Below, piece by piece: positions 35,283 to 46,350 of a DNA stretch of 64,000 nt (positions are counted from its first letter, which is position 1; each line of letters opens with the position of its first letter). This DNA comes from Apium graveolens. Lineage: Eukaryota; Streptophyta; Magnoliopsida; Apiales; Apiaceae. The position numbers were made by a program, and so were the translations under genes. The notes beneath the pieces are model-generated. The model was not told the origin of the DNA, searched no databases, and saw only the letters and a program-made list of their open reading frames with translations. The DNA lies in the NCBI RefSeq assembly GCF_009905375.1, contig NC_133650.1, positions 305,365,574-305,429,573 of the forward strand, written 5' to 3'.

Positions 35283-35613
35283 AACTTGTGAAGGAGGCTG
35301 ATCAATTCGTTGCACTGTATTATCAATCCTTCAATTAATCAAAGTGTTTGAATCACAAAAAAAATTGTCACAAAAACTTATGTTTGAAAGAAAATTTAAT
35401 CTCTAGCGAAAGCATAGACAATATTATTATATATAATTGATTTGTAAAATGTTATTGCTCATAATTAAAGTTAATTTAATAGAAAAAAGGTAAAGTGTAT
35501 AACTTGGAATATCAATTAAAAGAGAAAATTATTGATTATGCCAATTCAAATATTTTGTTCCGCTTCTCCAAGTTAGTTTTCTTGTCTCTTACTGATAGAT
35601 TTATGTGGGTGAT

Positions 35614-35965
35614 GTATAAAAATACCCATTTTTTGGGTGTAATGGCTGAAAATACCTATTTTTAAAATACATGACTGAAAATACTGTTTTGGATACGCAT
35701 TTTGTAATTGGGTAAGTGTATTTGAGAATTGGGTATCTAAGAAAATTACTAAAGATACGCATTTGTAGTTTGGGTATTACCATTGAGATACGCATTTGTC
35801 AAATGTGTATCTTAAAAAAAATAAATTGGATACCCATTTGACAAATGCGTATCTAGTACAAAACACGATACCCAAATGACAAATGCGTATCCAAAACGGT
35901 ATTTTCAGCCATCCACTTCTAGAATGAGTATTTTCAGCCATTTGCACCAAAAATTGTTATTTTTA
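35614..35965. repeat. Foldback element with long arms and GATACGCATTTG repeats
   Basis: About 85-bp arms pair across the element. The left arm starts TATAAAAATACCCATTTTTT and has two GGCTGAAAATAC / GACTGAAAATAC motifs. The right arm ends with the inverse (GTATTTTCAGCCAT twice). The middle holds several GATACGCATTTG or its reverse CAAATGCGTATC. It is non-coding. Confidence 0.8.
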
Positions 35966-36697
35966 ACATTTTTTCAATTTATGTTAGTATATATAAGGTT
36001 GTTGTTTGTTAAGGGTTGGGCGTTGGGTGTCGAAAAATACATCTTTTGTTCAAAATAATAATTAAATATTATAATATATCGTGCCATTTGATTTAATCCA
36101 TTTTATAACAAGTATTACTAATATATATAAAATTTTATTAGATTGAAAAATACTCATTTTAGGAACATAACATACACGGTATCACATTATTATTAAAATA
36201 ATGATTAGAATCATTAACGAAAAAAATTTGAAACCGATTTGAATGACGATTTTAGTACAAGTTTTTCTTCGAATTTTTAAAAAAAACGGAATACCAATAA
36301 TTAGTTTTTACAATATGTAAATTATTTTTATGTGATCAGTTGAGTAAAATTAGATATGAACTTTCGTTAGTGCTACTACGACTATAATATATTTATTAAA
36401 TAATTATAATTTTTGAATTGTAATCATCTCATATATTGTTATTATATAATATAATATGAGGGATTAAGTATATTATAATGACACATATGAGTTTTGAAAA
36501 TATTAATATACATTATTTAGTATACTAATCATGTTTTTGGATCAAAAATTTCGATTAAACTGTCGCTAACAACAATCTTTAATTAAATTGTGACACGTGT
36601 GATTGATTAATAAAAAAAATGAAACGGCCTTATCATGATATTTGCAAAAAAAATAAAAATTTATTTGATTATGCCTGCGGGCTACCAGGCTAGTTGA
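35966..36697. other. AT-rich intergenic stretch
   Basis: No gene is visible. Confidence 0.5.
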
Positions 36698-36982
36698 TAC
36701 TCCTTCCGTCCTTTTGATTTGTTATCAAAATGATTGGACACGGAGATTAAGAAATATGTATAAAATAGTGGAAAAAAGAAAGAAAAGTGGGTAAAGTGGC
36801 GGGATCCATTGATTTTTAATTTAAAAGAGAGATAGTTGAGGTAAAAGTAGTGTGAAAAGGAAGAAAAAGTGGGAAAATAGAGGGATCCCTTGACTATTTT
36901 TGATAAGTTTTTTAAATGTAAAGAAGTGAATGAGACATCCAAAAAAAGAAAATATAAAGAATTGAAAAAGACAGAAGAAGTA
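36698..36982. mobile_element. Stowaway-type MITE, diverged
   Basis: TACTCCTTCCGTCCTTTTGA at the left and the reverse complement TACTTCTTCTGTCTTTTTCA at the right are imperfect terminal repeats with TA edges. It is 285 bp and non-coding; its purine-rich interior creates an open frame on the minus strand that is not a gene. Confidence 0.82.
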
Positions 36983-37872
36983 TATATTACTGAAAATTTG
37001 GTTATCCGTTTAGTTAATCCATTTTGCGTACTTTCTTTTTGTATTTTGGGTACTTTGATCAGTGGGTAGACAAGTGAATTTAATTTTTATTTTTTATTCA
37101 ATTAAAATGTATTTTTGAACCAAACATACACATCTCATCTCGTTAGTACAAAGTAGAAACACAAACACAACAGTTACTCTATGCTATCCTGTTGCTAAAA
37201 TGTTAAAACAAAGTAACAAACAAATCTTATATGGAAAATTAATTTTAAATACAACACACAACTCTTACATGATATAAAAACACAAATCTTATCGATTCTA
37301 AACAAAAATATTAAAGACAAATATATTCACCAAACATAAATAATATTATGGGGTAAGTTTCGTTTCGACTTTTTTCAATTTAAGTGATTAGATTTTTTTT
37401 TTGTTTGAAGTGAGTGTTAATTCTTGCGTATATATTATATTATTTTTTTTCACTTTTTACGTATTTTTGACACGTACACACAAGTCTGGGGTCTTTCGGG
37501 AAACAATCTTTTCATTCGAGGGGAAGGCTGCGTACATCTTACCCCTACTTTAAGTGGGATATATTTGTTTGGTTTATAAATAATACCATTTTCACCCCCA
37601 AAATAGAAGTCCCTTTTTCTTTTTACACGTGTACTAAGATGAATAAAAAATGATATCTCCATAAATCATTTCTGAATAAAAATACAAATATTAAATTTTA
37701 ATTTAAGAAAAAAATTAAATAAAAATATGTCGAGATATAACGTTCTGAAATTATGGTACAGGGTATAAAAACTAGAAATTATATATATCCCTTTTCTTGG
37801 TGCCCAAGTTTATAAGGTACTTGCTCTCTTTTCCTAACCTTTGTCGGACAGATGACAGCCTGGCTATCACAC
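36983..37872. other. Upstream region of the 174-residue gene
   Basis: AT-rich DNA without another supported gene. An ACACGT element occurs near 37624. Confidence 0.5.
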
Positions 37873-37879
37873 TATATAA
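37873..37879 (+). promoter_or_regulatory. TATA box of the 174-residue gene
   Basis: TATATAA lies 60 bp upstream of the start codon, followed by a CT/CA-rich leader (ACACACACTCTCATTCTCCC). Confidence 0.65.
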
Positions 37880-37938
37880 CACACACTCTCATTCTCCCAG
37901 AAGCTCTCAATTGAAGTTTTCTGAATTACTAAAAGCTT

Positions 37939-38463
37939 ATGGCCAAGATTGTGAAACGTCGTGGATCACAATTAGAAGTTCGAGTTCTAAAAACCCGTCA
38001 TTGTGAGGTTCTCGGTCCCTGCCCTGTGAATTGCAAGTCGTCCAATGCCCTCCGCATCTCCTTCATGGCTCATACTCGTAAGCGCTATGTCGATTCATCG
38101 TCGACTTTTCTCGGAGCTGAGCAAGAAACTATTGCACAAAAGACTATATGTGTCGATAAACGTGTGTTTTTCAAACGCTACAATAAACTTGATGATTATA
38201 TTAGTATTTCATTCGTTCTTGAGTCTTTGAACGTTATGGCGTATTTGCATGATGATATCGCTGCACAGATAATGTCGATCGGAGAGAGAAAATATAAGGA
38301 TGGCAAGAAGGTGAAGAGGAAGAATTTTAATGGTTTGCATGTGAATTTGACTTGGATTAAGACGTTTGTCAGTGACCGAGAGTCTGTTGAAGATTTGTTC
38401 GAGGCGGCGATGGATGAGTATGGTATGGAGCCTAATAACAAAGGGGTGCACTTTGTACTTTGA
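37939..38463 (+). CDS. Uncharacterised 174-residue protein
   Basis: A single open exon starts at ATG 37939 after a TATA box and ends with the TGA at 38461-38463. The N-terminus is basic (MAKIVKRRGSQLEVRVLK) with clustered cysteines at residues 22-32. The middle contains VFFKRYNKLDDYISISFVLE and the end has SVEDLFEAAMDEYGMEPNNK. The LDDY block and the final acidic helix resemble, by eye, the region preceding the RING-H2 domain in some plant RING proteins, but no RING cysteines or histidines follow. It could therefore be a RING-less relative; this is inference. Codon use and promoter context favour a real gene. There is no signal peptide or membrane segment. Confidence 0.7.
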   Translation: MAKIVKRRGSQLEVRVLKTRHCEVLGPCPVNCKSSNALRISFMAHTRKRYVDSSSTFLGAEQETIAQKTICVDKRVFFKRYNKLDDYISISFVLESLNVMAYLHDDIAAQIMSIGERKYKDGKKVKRKNFNGLHVNLTWIKTFVSDRESVEDLFEAAMDEYGMEPNNKGVHFVL

Positions 38464-38941
38464 TAACAAAGTGTAATTTGATTGAAATTGGTTTTAGTTA
38501 AGGAATATGAGGTTCTATTTTAAGTTGTAAAATTTCTAGTAATTTCTGCATAATTAGTAAATTTGATGTAGAAGAGTTTGTAATTTTGTTATGAGAATGT
38601 ATGATTAATTTTGTAAAGTTTCACCCAGTATTCAATGTGATCTTCAATGTTTTGTGTTACAAAAAGTTTGCTTATAATTTATGCCAACATAAAACCTAAT
38701 CAAGAACGGTAAGACAGATATTCTGTAAATATAGATATTGGTTCTTGCTTTCATTATCATTGACAATATGGAAGATCTGTCTAATTATCCTTCGTTTTTG
38801 ACTCTTTAGGATTTGAAAGTGTCTTTTACAAGTACATATGCAGAAGGAAATAAATCGCATTATAATGTTAATAATAGTACACTGGAGTTCCAGCCTAATC
38901 AGTCAGTAACTTGAATTCAAGAAATTTAGCATTCATATCGA
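38464..38941. other. 3' flank of the 174-residue gene
   Basis: Probable 3' untranslated sequence followed by AT-rich spacer up to the copia insertion site. No gene is seen. Confidence 0.5.
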
Positions 38942-38946
38942 TTATT

Positions 38947-39215
38947 TGTTGGATTTAATCTAAATTTTAATAAGATTTATATAAATATGCATTTGATTTA
39001 ATTTAGAAACCTGTGGAGTAGTGCTCAAGGTAGTTACTTGATTGCAGCTAATCAGAGATTTGATTAGCATAATAGTTTATTTTCTTCCTAGTTTCTAGCC
39101 ACTTCATTTGCAAGTTTTCTCCTTTATATTGTAATGTTTTGCTGGAATAAAAAGTGTGAGTTCAGAGCATCTCCTTTGGTTTATTCAGTTTGCGAATATA
39201 TTAGATTATCCTACA
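38947..39215 (+). repeat. 5' LTR of the copia element
   Basis: 269 bp, starting TGTTGG and ending CCTACA, with AATAAA (about 39146) and TTTATATTG as possible control signals. It aligns along its full length to the 3' LTR. Confidence 0.95.
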
Positions 39216-39277
39216 AATCTGGTATGAGAGCACAAGTCCAATAGTTGATGCCCAAGTATATGCCCAGGGCAACAACA

Positions 39278-42200
39278 ATGGATCCAGGGAAGAACAAAGA
39301 AGGAGCCGTCATCCTGAGCTATCCCATGCTATCGAGAACGAACTATACGGCATGGGCTTTAAAGATGAAAGTGTATATGCAAGCCTATGGTGTTTGGGAT
39401 GCAGTGGTGCCCACAGATCCTAAGGCAGCAATCGATGTTAAGACATACAAGATTTCTATGACAGTGATCTATCAAAGTATTCCCGAAGATATTCTCTTGT
39501 CAGTTGCAGAGAAGAAGACTGCAAAAGATGTTTGGGAGGGAATAAATGTGATGTGCCAGGGGGCAGAGCGAGTGAAGAATGCAAAAATTAAAACACTCAA
39601 AACTGAATTTGAGTCCATGAACATGAATGACTCAGACTCATTGGATAACTTCTACTTGAAGATCACAGCACTGGTAACAAATATACGCGCACTCGGGGAA
39701 GTTGTATCGGAGGCGTATGTAGTTAAGAAACTATTGAGAGCCGTACCCCCAAAATTCTTACAAATAACATCCACGATTGAGCAGTTCGGTAACTTGGACA
39801 CAATGACAGTTGAAGAGACGATGGGATCATTGAAGGCCCATGAAGAGAGGCTACGAGGACAAGTCGAAGGAAGTGGTAGCCAGCAACTACTTCTTACCGA
39901 GGAAGAGTGGTTGAAGAGAGATAGGGAAGAGGGAAAACTATTACTCACTAGAGACGAGTGGATCAAACGCTCGAGCAAGAGTGAAACAAAATAGAGAACT
40001 CGAGGCAAAGATATCGGTCGAGTTGGGCGTGACAAAAGTAGAATAAGATGTTTTAATTGCAACATTCTAGGACATTACGTTGCTGAATGCAGGAGGCCAA
40101 GGCGTGACAGAGAAAACAAAGAAGAGGTGAACATTGTACGAATTCCAGATGATGAGCCAGCACTACTACTGACTGAATGTGAGGGGAAGACCGAGATATG
40201 GTGTTGGTTAATGAAGAAAGAGTAGCACCAAAGCTGAGTAAAGCAGGGAGCGAAAAAAGGTGGAATGTAATTTGTGGTATCTAGATAATGGTGCAAGCAA
40301 CCATATGACTGGGCAGCGCTCAAAGTTTAAAGAATTGGATGAAAAAATAACAGGAAAAGTCAAGTTTGGTGATGGCTCAGTAGTTCATATAAAAGGAAAA
40401 GGCTGAATAGTATTCAAATGCAAGACAAGAGAAGAACGAATTTTACGAGAGGTATACTATATTCCTTCACTTTGCAATAATATAATTAGCCTCGGTCAAT
40501 TATCGGAAGAAGGAAATAAGGTTACTCTCAACGGTGATCTATTGTGGGTGCATGACAAATGGGGAAGTTATTGATGAAAGTGAAAAGGTCGTTGAATAGG
40601 CTGTACAAAATCATTCTTGTACACAGTGAACCTCAGTGTATGTTGTCAAAGGCGGATGAAAATACATGGTTGTGGCACTCTCGTCTGGGACACGTAAATT
40701 TCAAGGCAATGTTGTTAATGGATTCTACAAAGATGGTGCATGGTCTACCAAAACTGACACACCCGAAAGCAGTGTGTACGGGGTGTTTAATGGCAAAATA
40801 AACAAGGAAATGCTTCCCTTCTCAATCAAGTTACAGTGCTAAGAGGGTACTCGAATTGGTTCACGGAGATCTATGTGGTCCACTCTCTCCACTTACCCCG
40901 TCAGGTAACAGATATATATTTCTTCTAGTTGATGACTATAACAGAGTCATGTAGGCATACTTGTTAAAATCAAAGGATGAAGCATTTCAAATATTTAAAA
41001 AATTTCGCGCACAAGTTGAAGATGGCCCCGAAAAGAAAGTTAAAGTTTTCAGAACAGATAGGGGGGGCGAATTTTGCTCAACAGAATTCATGAATTATTG
41101 TGATGAAGCAGGCATTGCAAGACAACTTACTGCACCCTACTCGCCACAACAAAATGGCATAGTAGAACGAAGAAATAGAACAATGATTGAAATGACTCGC
41201 AGCTTGTTAAAAGAGATGCAACTACCGAATACTTTCTGGGGTGAAGCCATTCGCTACTCGATTTACATATTAAATCGACTACCCACTCGTGCTGTGTTTG
41301 GAATAACCCCGTATGAAGCTTGGTCAGGAGAAAAACCACACATTGGACATATACGGGTATTTGGGTGTTTAGCTCATATGAAGGTGCCAAGCCAGAAAGT
41401 GACAAAGCTAGACGATAGAAGCAAACCTGTTATCCATCTCGGAAAAGAACCTGGTACAAAAGCATACAGGTTGTACGATCCAGTTAATCAAACAGTGCAT
41501 GTTAGTAGAGATGTGATTTTTGAGGAAAGAAAATAATGGTCATGGAAGAAAGATGAGGACGTTCACGGAGAACAGTAGAAGACATTCACTATTTTTGGGA
41601 CAGGAGAGAATTTGATGGAAGAAAATGTTGATATACCGCTTGATACAGAAACTGATAATGAGTCAATACGCTCTTCGAGCTCATCCGTATCTAGTGCAGA
41701 CTCTGAAACAGGCAGCGAACCACCTCAAAATTTCAGATCATTGAGTGAAATTTATGCCAACACCGAAGAGGTTGAACTCGAAGATGATGAACTATTCTTC
41801 ATGGGGATCGATGAACCTGTGAGTTATAGGCAGGCTGTGAAACATCATCAATGGAAAGAAGCTATGAAGAAGGAGATGGATGCAGTAGAGAAAAACGGCA
41901 CATGGAAACTCACTAAGTTACCACCTGGAAAAAGGGTTATCGATTTGAAATGGATATTCAAAATTAAGAGAGACACAAATGGGGAGGTCTTGAAGTATAA
42001 AGCAAGAATTGTGGCCAAGGGGTATGTACAAAAGTAGGGAGTAGATTTCGAAGAGATCTTTGCACCAGTCACGCGACTTGAGACTGTGAGATTGTTGCTT
42101 GCTTTTGCTGCAAGTAAGAGCTGGGAAGTTCATCATTTGGACGTGAAAACTGCATTTTTGAACGGAGAAATTCAAGAAGAAGTCTATGTATCTCAACCTG

Positions 42201-43348
42201 AAGGTTTCTTCCAGAAAGGAAAAGAGCATTTAGTGTACAGATTAGTAAAAACATTGTATGGCCTGAGGCAGACACCTCGGGCGTGGTACGCAAAATTGAG
42301 CAAGTGTCTTGAGGAGTTGGGTTTCGAGAGGTGCCCGTATAAGCATGTCGTCTACATTAGAAGATCCAGAGGAGAAATCCTGATCATTGGAGTATATGTC
42401 GATGACTTGCTCATAACAGGAACAAGTTTTGCCATAATTAATGAATTTAAAGAACAGATGAGCAAGAAGTTTGAGATGTCTGATTTGGGAAAACTCTAAC
42501 ATTACTTGGGGATAGAGGTTAAACAAAGAGCTAAATATATCGAACTCAAACAATCAGCATATGCTAAAAAGATCTTGGAAAAGGCAGGGATGGGTAGTTG
42601 TAATCCAATAAAATACCCAATGGACCCCAAATAGATTATCAACAAAGATGAAGGTGGTGTAATGGTGGACACAACTCAGTTTAAAAGTTTAGTTGGAGGA
42701 CTGCGTTATTTAGTTCACACAAGGCCAGACATCGCATTCTCGGTTGGCATAGTAAACAGATTTATGGAGAAGCCTACTACAGTGCACCTTAATGCAGCAA
42801 AGCGTATACTAAGGTACATCAAAGGGACGTTGAACTTTGGTCTTGTTTACTCGACGAGCAGCGGAAATAATGTGTTAACTGGGTACTCGAATAGCGATTT
42901 AGCTGGACAAATTGAAGACAGGAAAAACACGGGTAGTATGGTTTTCTACTTAAATGAAAGTCTGATAAAATGGGTATCCCAAAAGCAGAGGTGCGTGGCA
43001 TTATCATCTTGTGAAGCTGAATTTATGGCAGCAACCGCAACCGCGTGTCAGGTAATTTGGTTAAGTAATCTACTCTCTCAAATAACATGTGAGGATATTG
43101 GTCCAGTGGTGCTTCATATTGACAACAAATCAGCTATTGATTTGGCCAAAAACCCTGTATTCCACAAAAGGAGCAAACATGTTGACATTCGCTATCATTT
43201 TACACGTGAGTGTGTTGAGAAGGGGGAGATCATCGTGAAATATGTTAGCACAGATACGCAACGAGCAGATACATTGACGAAGGCACTAACTGTGGTCAAG
43301 TTTGAGAAAATGCGCAGGCTACTCGGAATAAAGGATCTACATGGATAA
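39278..43348 (+). pseudogene. Copia gag-pol polyprotein, broken by stops
   Basis: Gag starts at ATG 39278 (an upstream in-frame ATG is at 39248) and runs to TAG at 39992. The zinc knuckle CFNCNILGHYVAEC follows near 40050-40092. The protease has YLDNGASNHMTG near 40280-40315. The pre-integrase zinc block (HSRLGHVNF ... CTGC) lies near 40678-40790. The integrase catalytic stretch contains FRTDRGGEF and PYSPQQNGIVERRNR near 41048-41180. Reverse transcriptase has the YVDDLL box near 42398-42415, and RNase H follows at 42662-43348. Stops occur at about 39994, 40408, 40801, 40953, 41536, 42037, 42499 and 42634. Most are explained by CAA, CAG or TGG becoming a stop, which fits cytosine deamination of a methylated element. 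Confidence 0.92.
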
Positions 43349-43368
43349 GTTTAGATTACGGGGGAATT

Positions 43369-43636
43369 TTTTGGGTTTAATCTAAACTTTATAAGATTTA
43401 TTTAAATATGCATTTGATTTAATTTAAAAATATGTGGAGTAGTGCTCAAGGTAGTTACTTGATTGCAGCTAATCAGAGATTTGATTAGCAGAATATTTTA
43501 TTTTCTTCCTAGTTTCTAGCCACTTTATTTGCAAGTTTTCTCCTTTATATTGTAATGTTTTGCTGGAATAAAAAGTGTGAGTTCAGAGCATCTCCTTTGG
43601 TTTATTCAGTTTGCGAATATATTAGATTGTCCTACA
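43369..43636 (+). repeat. 3' LTR of the copia element
   Basis: 268 bp, starting TTTTGG (TGTTGG with a G-to-T change) and ending CCTACA. It is followed by the TTATT target duplication. Confidence 0.95.
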
Positions 43637-43641
43637 TTATT

Positions 43642-44599
43642 CTCCGCAATCTAGTCCTCCATTGACTTGTCAAACTATAACAAGATCTTTTTGCCAGAGA
43701 CAGCACTACGAGGGACACTGTCATCTCCGTGTCGCCCTAGAAACTTAGAGAGCTGAACAGGACCTGTGCTACTTGTCTCCCGCTTGTTCTATAGATTGCT
43801 CACATTGACAGGATAAAACCCGCAGCTTGTATCCCAAATCAAGCACCGGGTCATTATGTTACAGACCGCAGCTTTAATTTCAAAGACATTCCATAAAAGG
43901 AAGATTTTACTTCTTGTTTTTCATTAACATGTTGTGGAGAACACATTCAGATAATTACTTAAATTTAGACCCAATAAAAGATTAAATTGTGAGTCTCTGA
44001 ATGCGAGTGATCTTTTAATTGTACAGTTGCACTCAACCTTTGTATATGTGAGGATATCTAAATGGATTGCCAGTGTTCGTGTTCTTGAGGGATCGTAAAG
44101 GCAGACCGATTTCACAGATGGACTGTCTTTGCTTTATCGAGGTTATCGTCTCATGTACTCTTACAGCCAAGCATATCAGGTGTTAAAATTAAACGCTTCG
44201 CATTATTGGTATCAAATTTCCCTCTGCCGTGATTGAGATGACCGGTACAAATATGCTAAATCGCATTATATGTATCAAGTAATTAAAAGTGTGTGTCTGC
44301 TAGCTACCTGCCTTTTCTTTGCCTCAAGTCTTTGTTTAACTGCCTGCTCTAAACTCATGAGATAACAGTTTTAATCATCATATATGTTATTAGGCCTACG
44401 AGCTACGTGTTCTAAAGTTAGACAGTGTGTTACTTAAGTTTTGTGCACTTTGTGAAGGTTATACTTTAAAGCGGACTGAATTTGCCGACTTTATGTAACC
44501 ATCTTGGTCTCAGAGAATTAGTGAAACCATATAGACTTCTGATGCACCTACAACTCGGTGAAACTAAGGATTCGGCTTCGAATTCAGATTTTTATTTTT
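43642..44599. other. Intergenic stretch right of the copia element
   Basis: Less AT-rich than its surroundings at about 43650-43900, but no frame or splice pattern supports a gene. It may belong to a transcribed or older repeat region. Confidence 0.45.
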
Positions 44600-44824
44600 T
44601 TTATCGTAGGTAACCCGCAACCGCTATCCTTCGGGTGCACAATGGGTAAATCCTACGGGTTCACGTAATAGCCTGCAAACCACGTGAACCAAGGTAAACC
44701 GTATTTAAGCGACAGGCTCTGACTCAAGAGACATAATCATAAATTCTCCTCCTGTGGGATTCGAACCTGTGACCAAGAGGACATTTTATCCCCTTTTTAA
44801 CCAGTTGTGCCAACCCTTGCGGGC
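44600..44824 (-). repeat. tRNA-derived SINE, copy 3
   Basis: Read on the minus strand it starts GCCCGCAAGGGTTGGCACAA (44824 downward), with the B-box-like GGTTCGAATCC near 44770-44757. It continues through AATTTATGATTATGTCTCTT and GGTTTACCTTGGTTCACGTG to a CCTACGATAA end near 44600. It is the cleanest copy of the family seen here. Confidence 0.85.
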
Positions 44825-45923
44825 ATAATTTTTTTTTTTTGCTCATGCCTAATTGGTAAGTTGTTCTGCGCTCCACCGATGCTTGATGAATGCTTCCACG
44901 ACCTATGAATTCAGGAGATGATGCATCTCTCAGAAATGCTACACAAGTGTTTTTCTACAAATAAATCAAGAAAATTTATAGGCCCTCTTGCATCCTTTTT
45001 GTGGTTTAACAATAACTAAAGGTGTCCCCGTTAGTTTAAGTTTAGAGTGTGATTTTAGGGGTTTACTATCCCAAGATCACAAATTGGTTTAGAGTCTGAT
45101 TTTAGGGGTGTATCATTCCAACAAGATCACACATTCGAACGTGGGAAAACTGGTCCTGACACTGGATTAATAAAAAGAATTACTTTATACATTACATTTC
45201 AAATAACATAATTTAAATTGTCATTTCCTCGTCTCTTGTTTCTAATTCTATCTAGTTTTACATTTGCAATTCAAACTACTTCTTTCCTTATTCAAACATG
45301 TTATTCGGTTAAATTCATAATTTCAAATAAAAATTAATTCGAACGACATCATAAATATTTTAAGTAATATATACATTTAAACATTTACAAATATTTCTTC
45401 AATTTTTTTATAATGTGTCAATATATACACAAATTAAATACTAAATTTTATAAATTTAATTTATTATTTTTTAATTGAATTATTATTTTTAATCATGAAA
45501 GACCCGACATTCCCAATATCTACGCAAATCAAATTGAGTTTAAATTATAAATTCAAAATAATACTAAATTCTCCAAAAATCTTACTCAAATATTTTATCA
45601 AATGATATCTCAAATATCTGACATATTTTAATTTATAAACGCATATTTATTTACACGGAATTCCATAATATTTAAAAAAAAGTTTTTTTCACATGACACT
45701 ATAATATTTGGAAAATTTTGGAGTGACAAATCGACATTAGAAAATTTTTGGGGAAAAAAGGTCGGGTAACACAGCATTTCTAGAAAATTTTACACCAAGA
45801 TTAAACTTGAACAAAATGTACATTTGAAACTTGCCAAAACCCTCTAACAGTAAAAAAACGTGTCAATCACCTACTCAACCTAAACCAACGTGTCAAACGC
45901 CGTCCGGTCAAAATCTAACGGCA
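44825..45923. other. AT-rich region upstream of the uL18 gene
   Basis: Contains a poly-T run and a small repeat (GTTTAGAGT.TGATTTTAGGGGT twice, near 45040 and 45089). No gene is seen. The reading frame of uL18 extends back to 45828 without an ATG, so this part is leader. Confidence 0.5.
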
Positions 45924-46283
45924 ATGACAAATCACGTTTTAAAACTCCACATCTCCGTCAAATTCATCACCGCCAACATCGTAAATCGCACCACCGGCGA
46001 TTTAATCGCCACCGCCTCCACCGTCGAGCACTGCATCAAAAATTCATTCGACTGCGGCCGATTCTCCAATCCCAAGGCAGCAGCCGCCGTCGGAGAAGTT
46101 CTCGCTAAGCGTTTCAAGCTCGCGAGCTTCTCCGGCGGCGGCGACGTGGCGGCACGTGCGATTTACGCGGATGTTAATCGAGAGATCGAGAAGAAAGGAT
46201 CGGAGAAGAGTCAGATGATCTGGAGTGTTGTTAATGCGCTTAAGAGTGATGGATTGAAAATTGTTTTGACTGATGAGAGTTGA
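45924..46283 (+). CDS. uL18-family (L18p/L5e) ribosomal protein, organellar type
   Basis: uL18 binds 5S rRNA or related sites on the large ribosomal subunit; short plant members of this family are thought to act in mitochondria. The first in-frame ATG is at 45924, preceded by an open frame that meets TGA at 45825, so this start is chosen. The 119-residue product has the domain from the start: LKLHISVKFITANIVNRTTG, then DLIATASTVEH, NPKAAAAVGEVLAKR, and near the end IYADVNREIEKKG and SVVNALKSDGLKIVLTDES. It is a single exon with a higher GC content (about 45940-46230) than its flanks. A broken partial copy lies at 24280-24480. Confidence 0.88.
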   Translation: MTNHVLKLHISVKFITANIVNRTTGDLIATASTVEHCIKNSFDCGRFSNPKAAAAVGEVLAKRFKLASFSGGGDVAARAIYADVNREIEKKGSEKSQMIWSVVNALKSDGLKIVLTDES

Positions 46284-46350
46284 TATTGACCGTCCGTTTG
46301 ATGATGTGTTTGATTCTCGATGTAAGTTAAGTTATCTGCCTGTTTGTATC

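Larger units (their letters stand above)
38947..43636 (+). mobile_element. Complete Ty1/copia retrotransposon, decayed
   Basis: Two LTRs (38947-39215 and 43369-43636) flank an internal region with PBS, gag, protease, integrase, reverse transcriptase and RNase H in copia order. The target duplication TTATT is exact on both sides (38942-38946 and 43637-43641). The PBS TGGTATGAGAGC (39220-39231) is one base from the initiator-Met complement. A polypurine run GGGGGAA lies just before the 3' LTR. By eye the LTRs differ at about a dozen positions in 268, so the insertion is not recent. The 4.69-kb length is standard. Confidence 0.96.

Noticed and set aside
36682..36942. 86-residue open frame on minus
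   Set aside because: It lies inside a Stowaway-type MITE and reflects its purine-rich composition.
45831..45923. N-terminal extension of the uL18 gene
   Set aside because: The extension lacks an ATG and would need a TTG start, which plant genes do not normally use; the ATG at 45924 gives a product of normal length.
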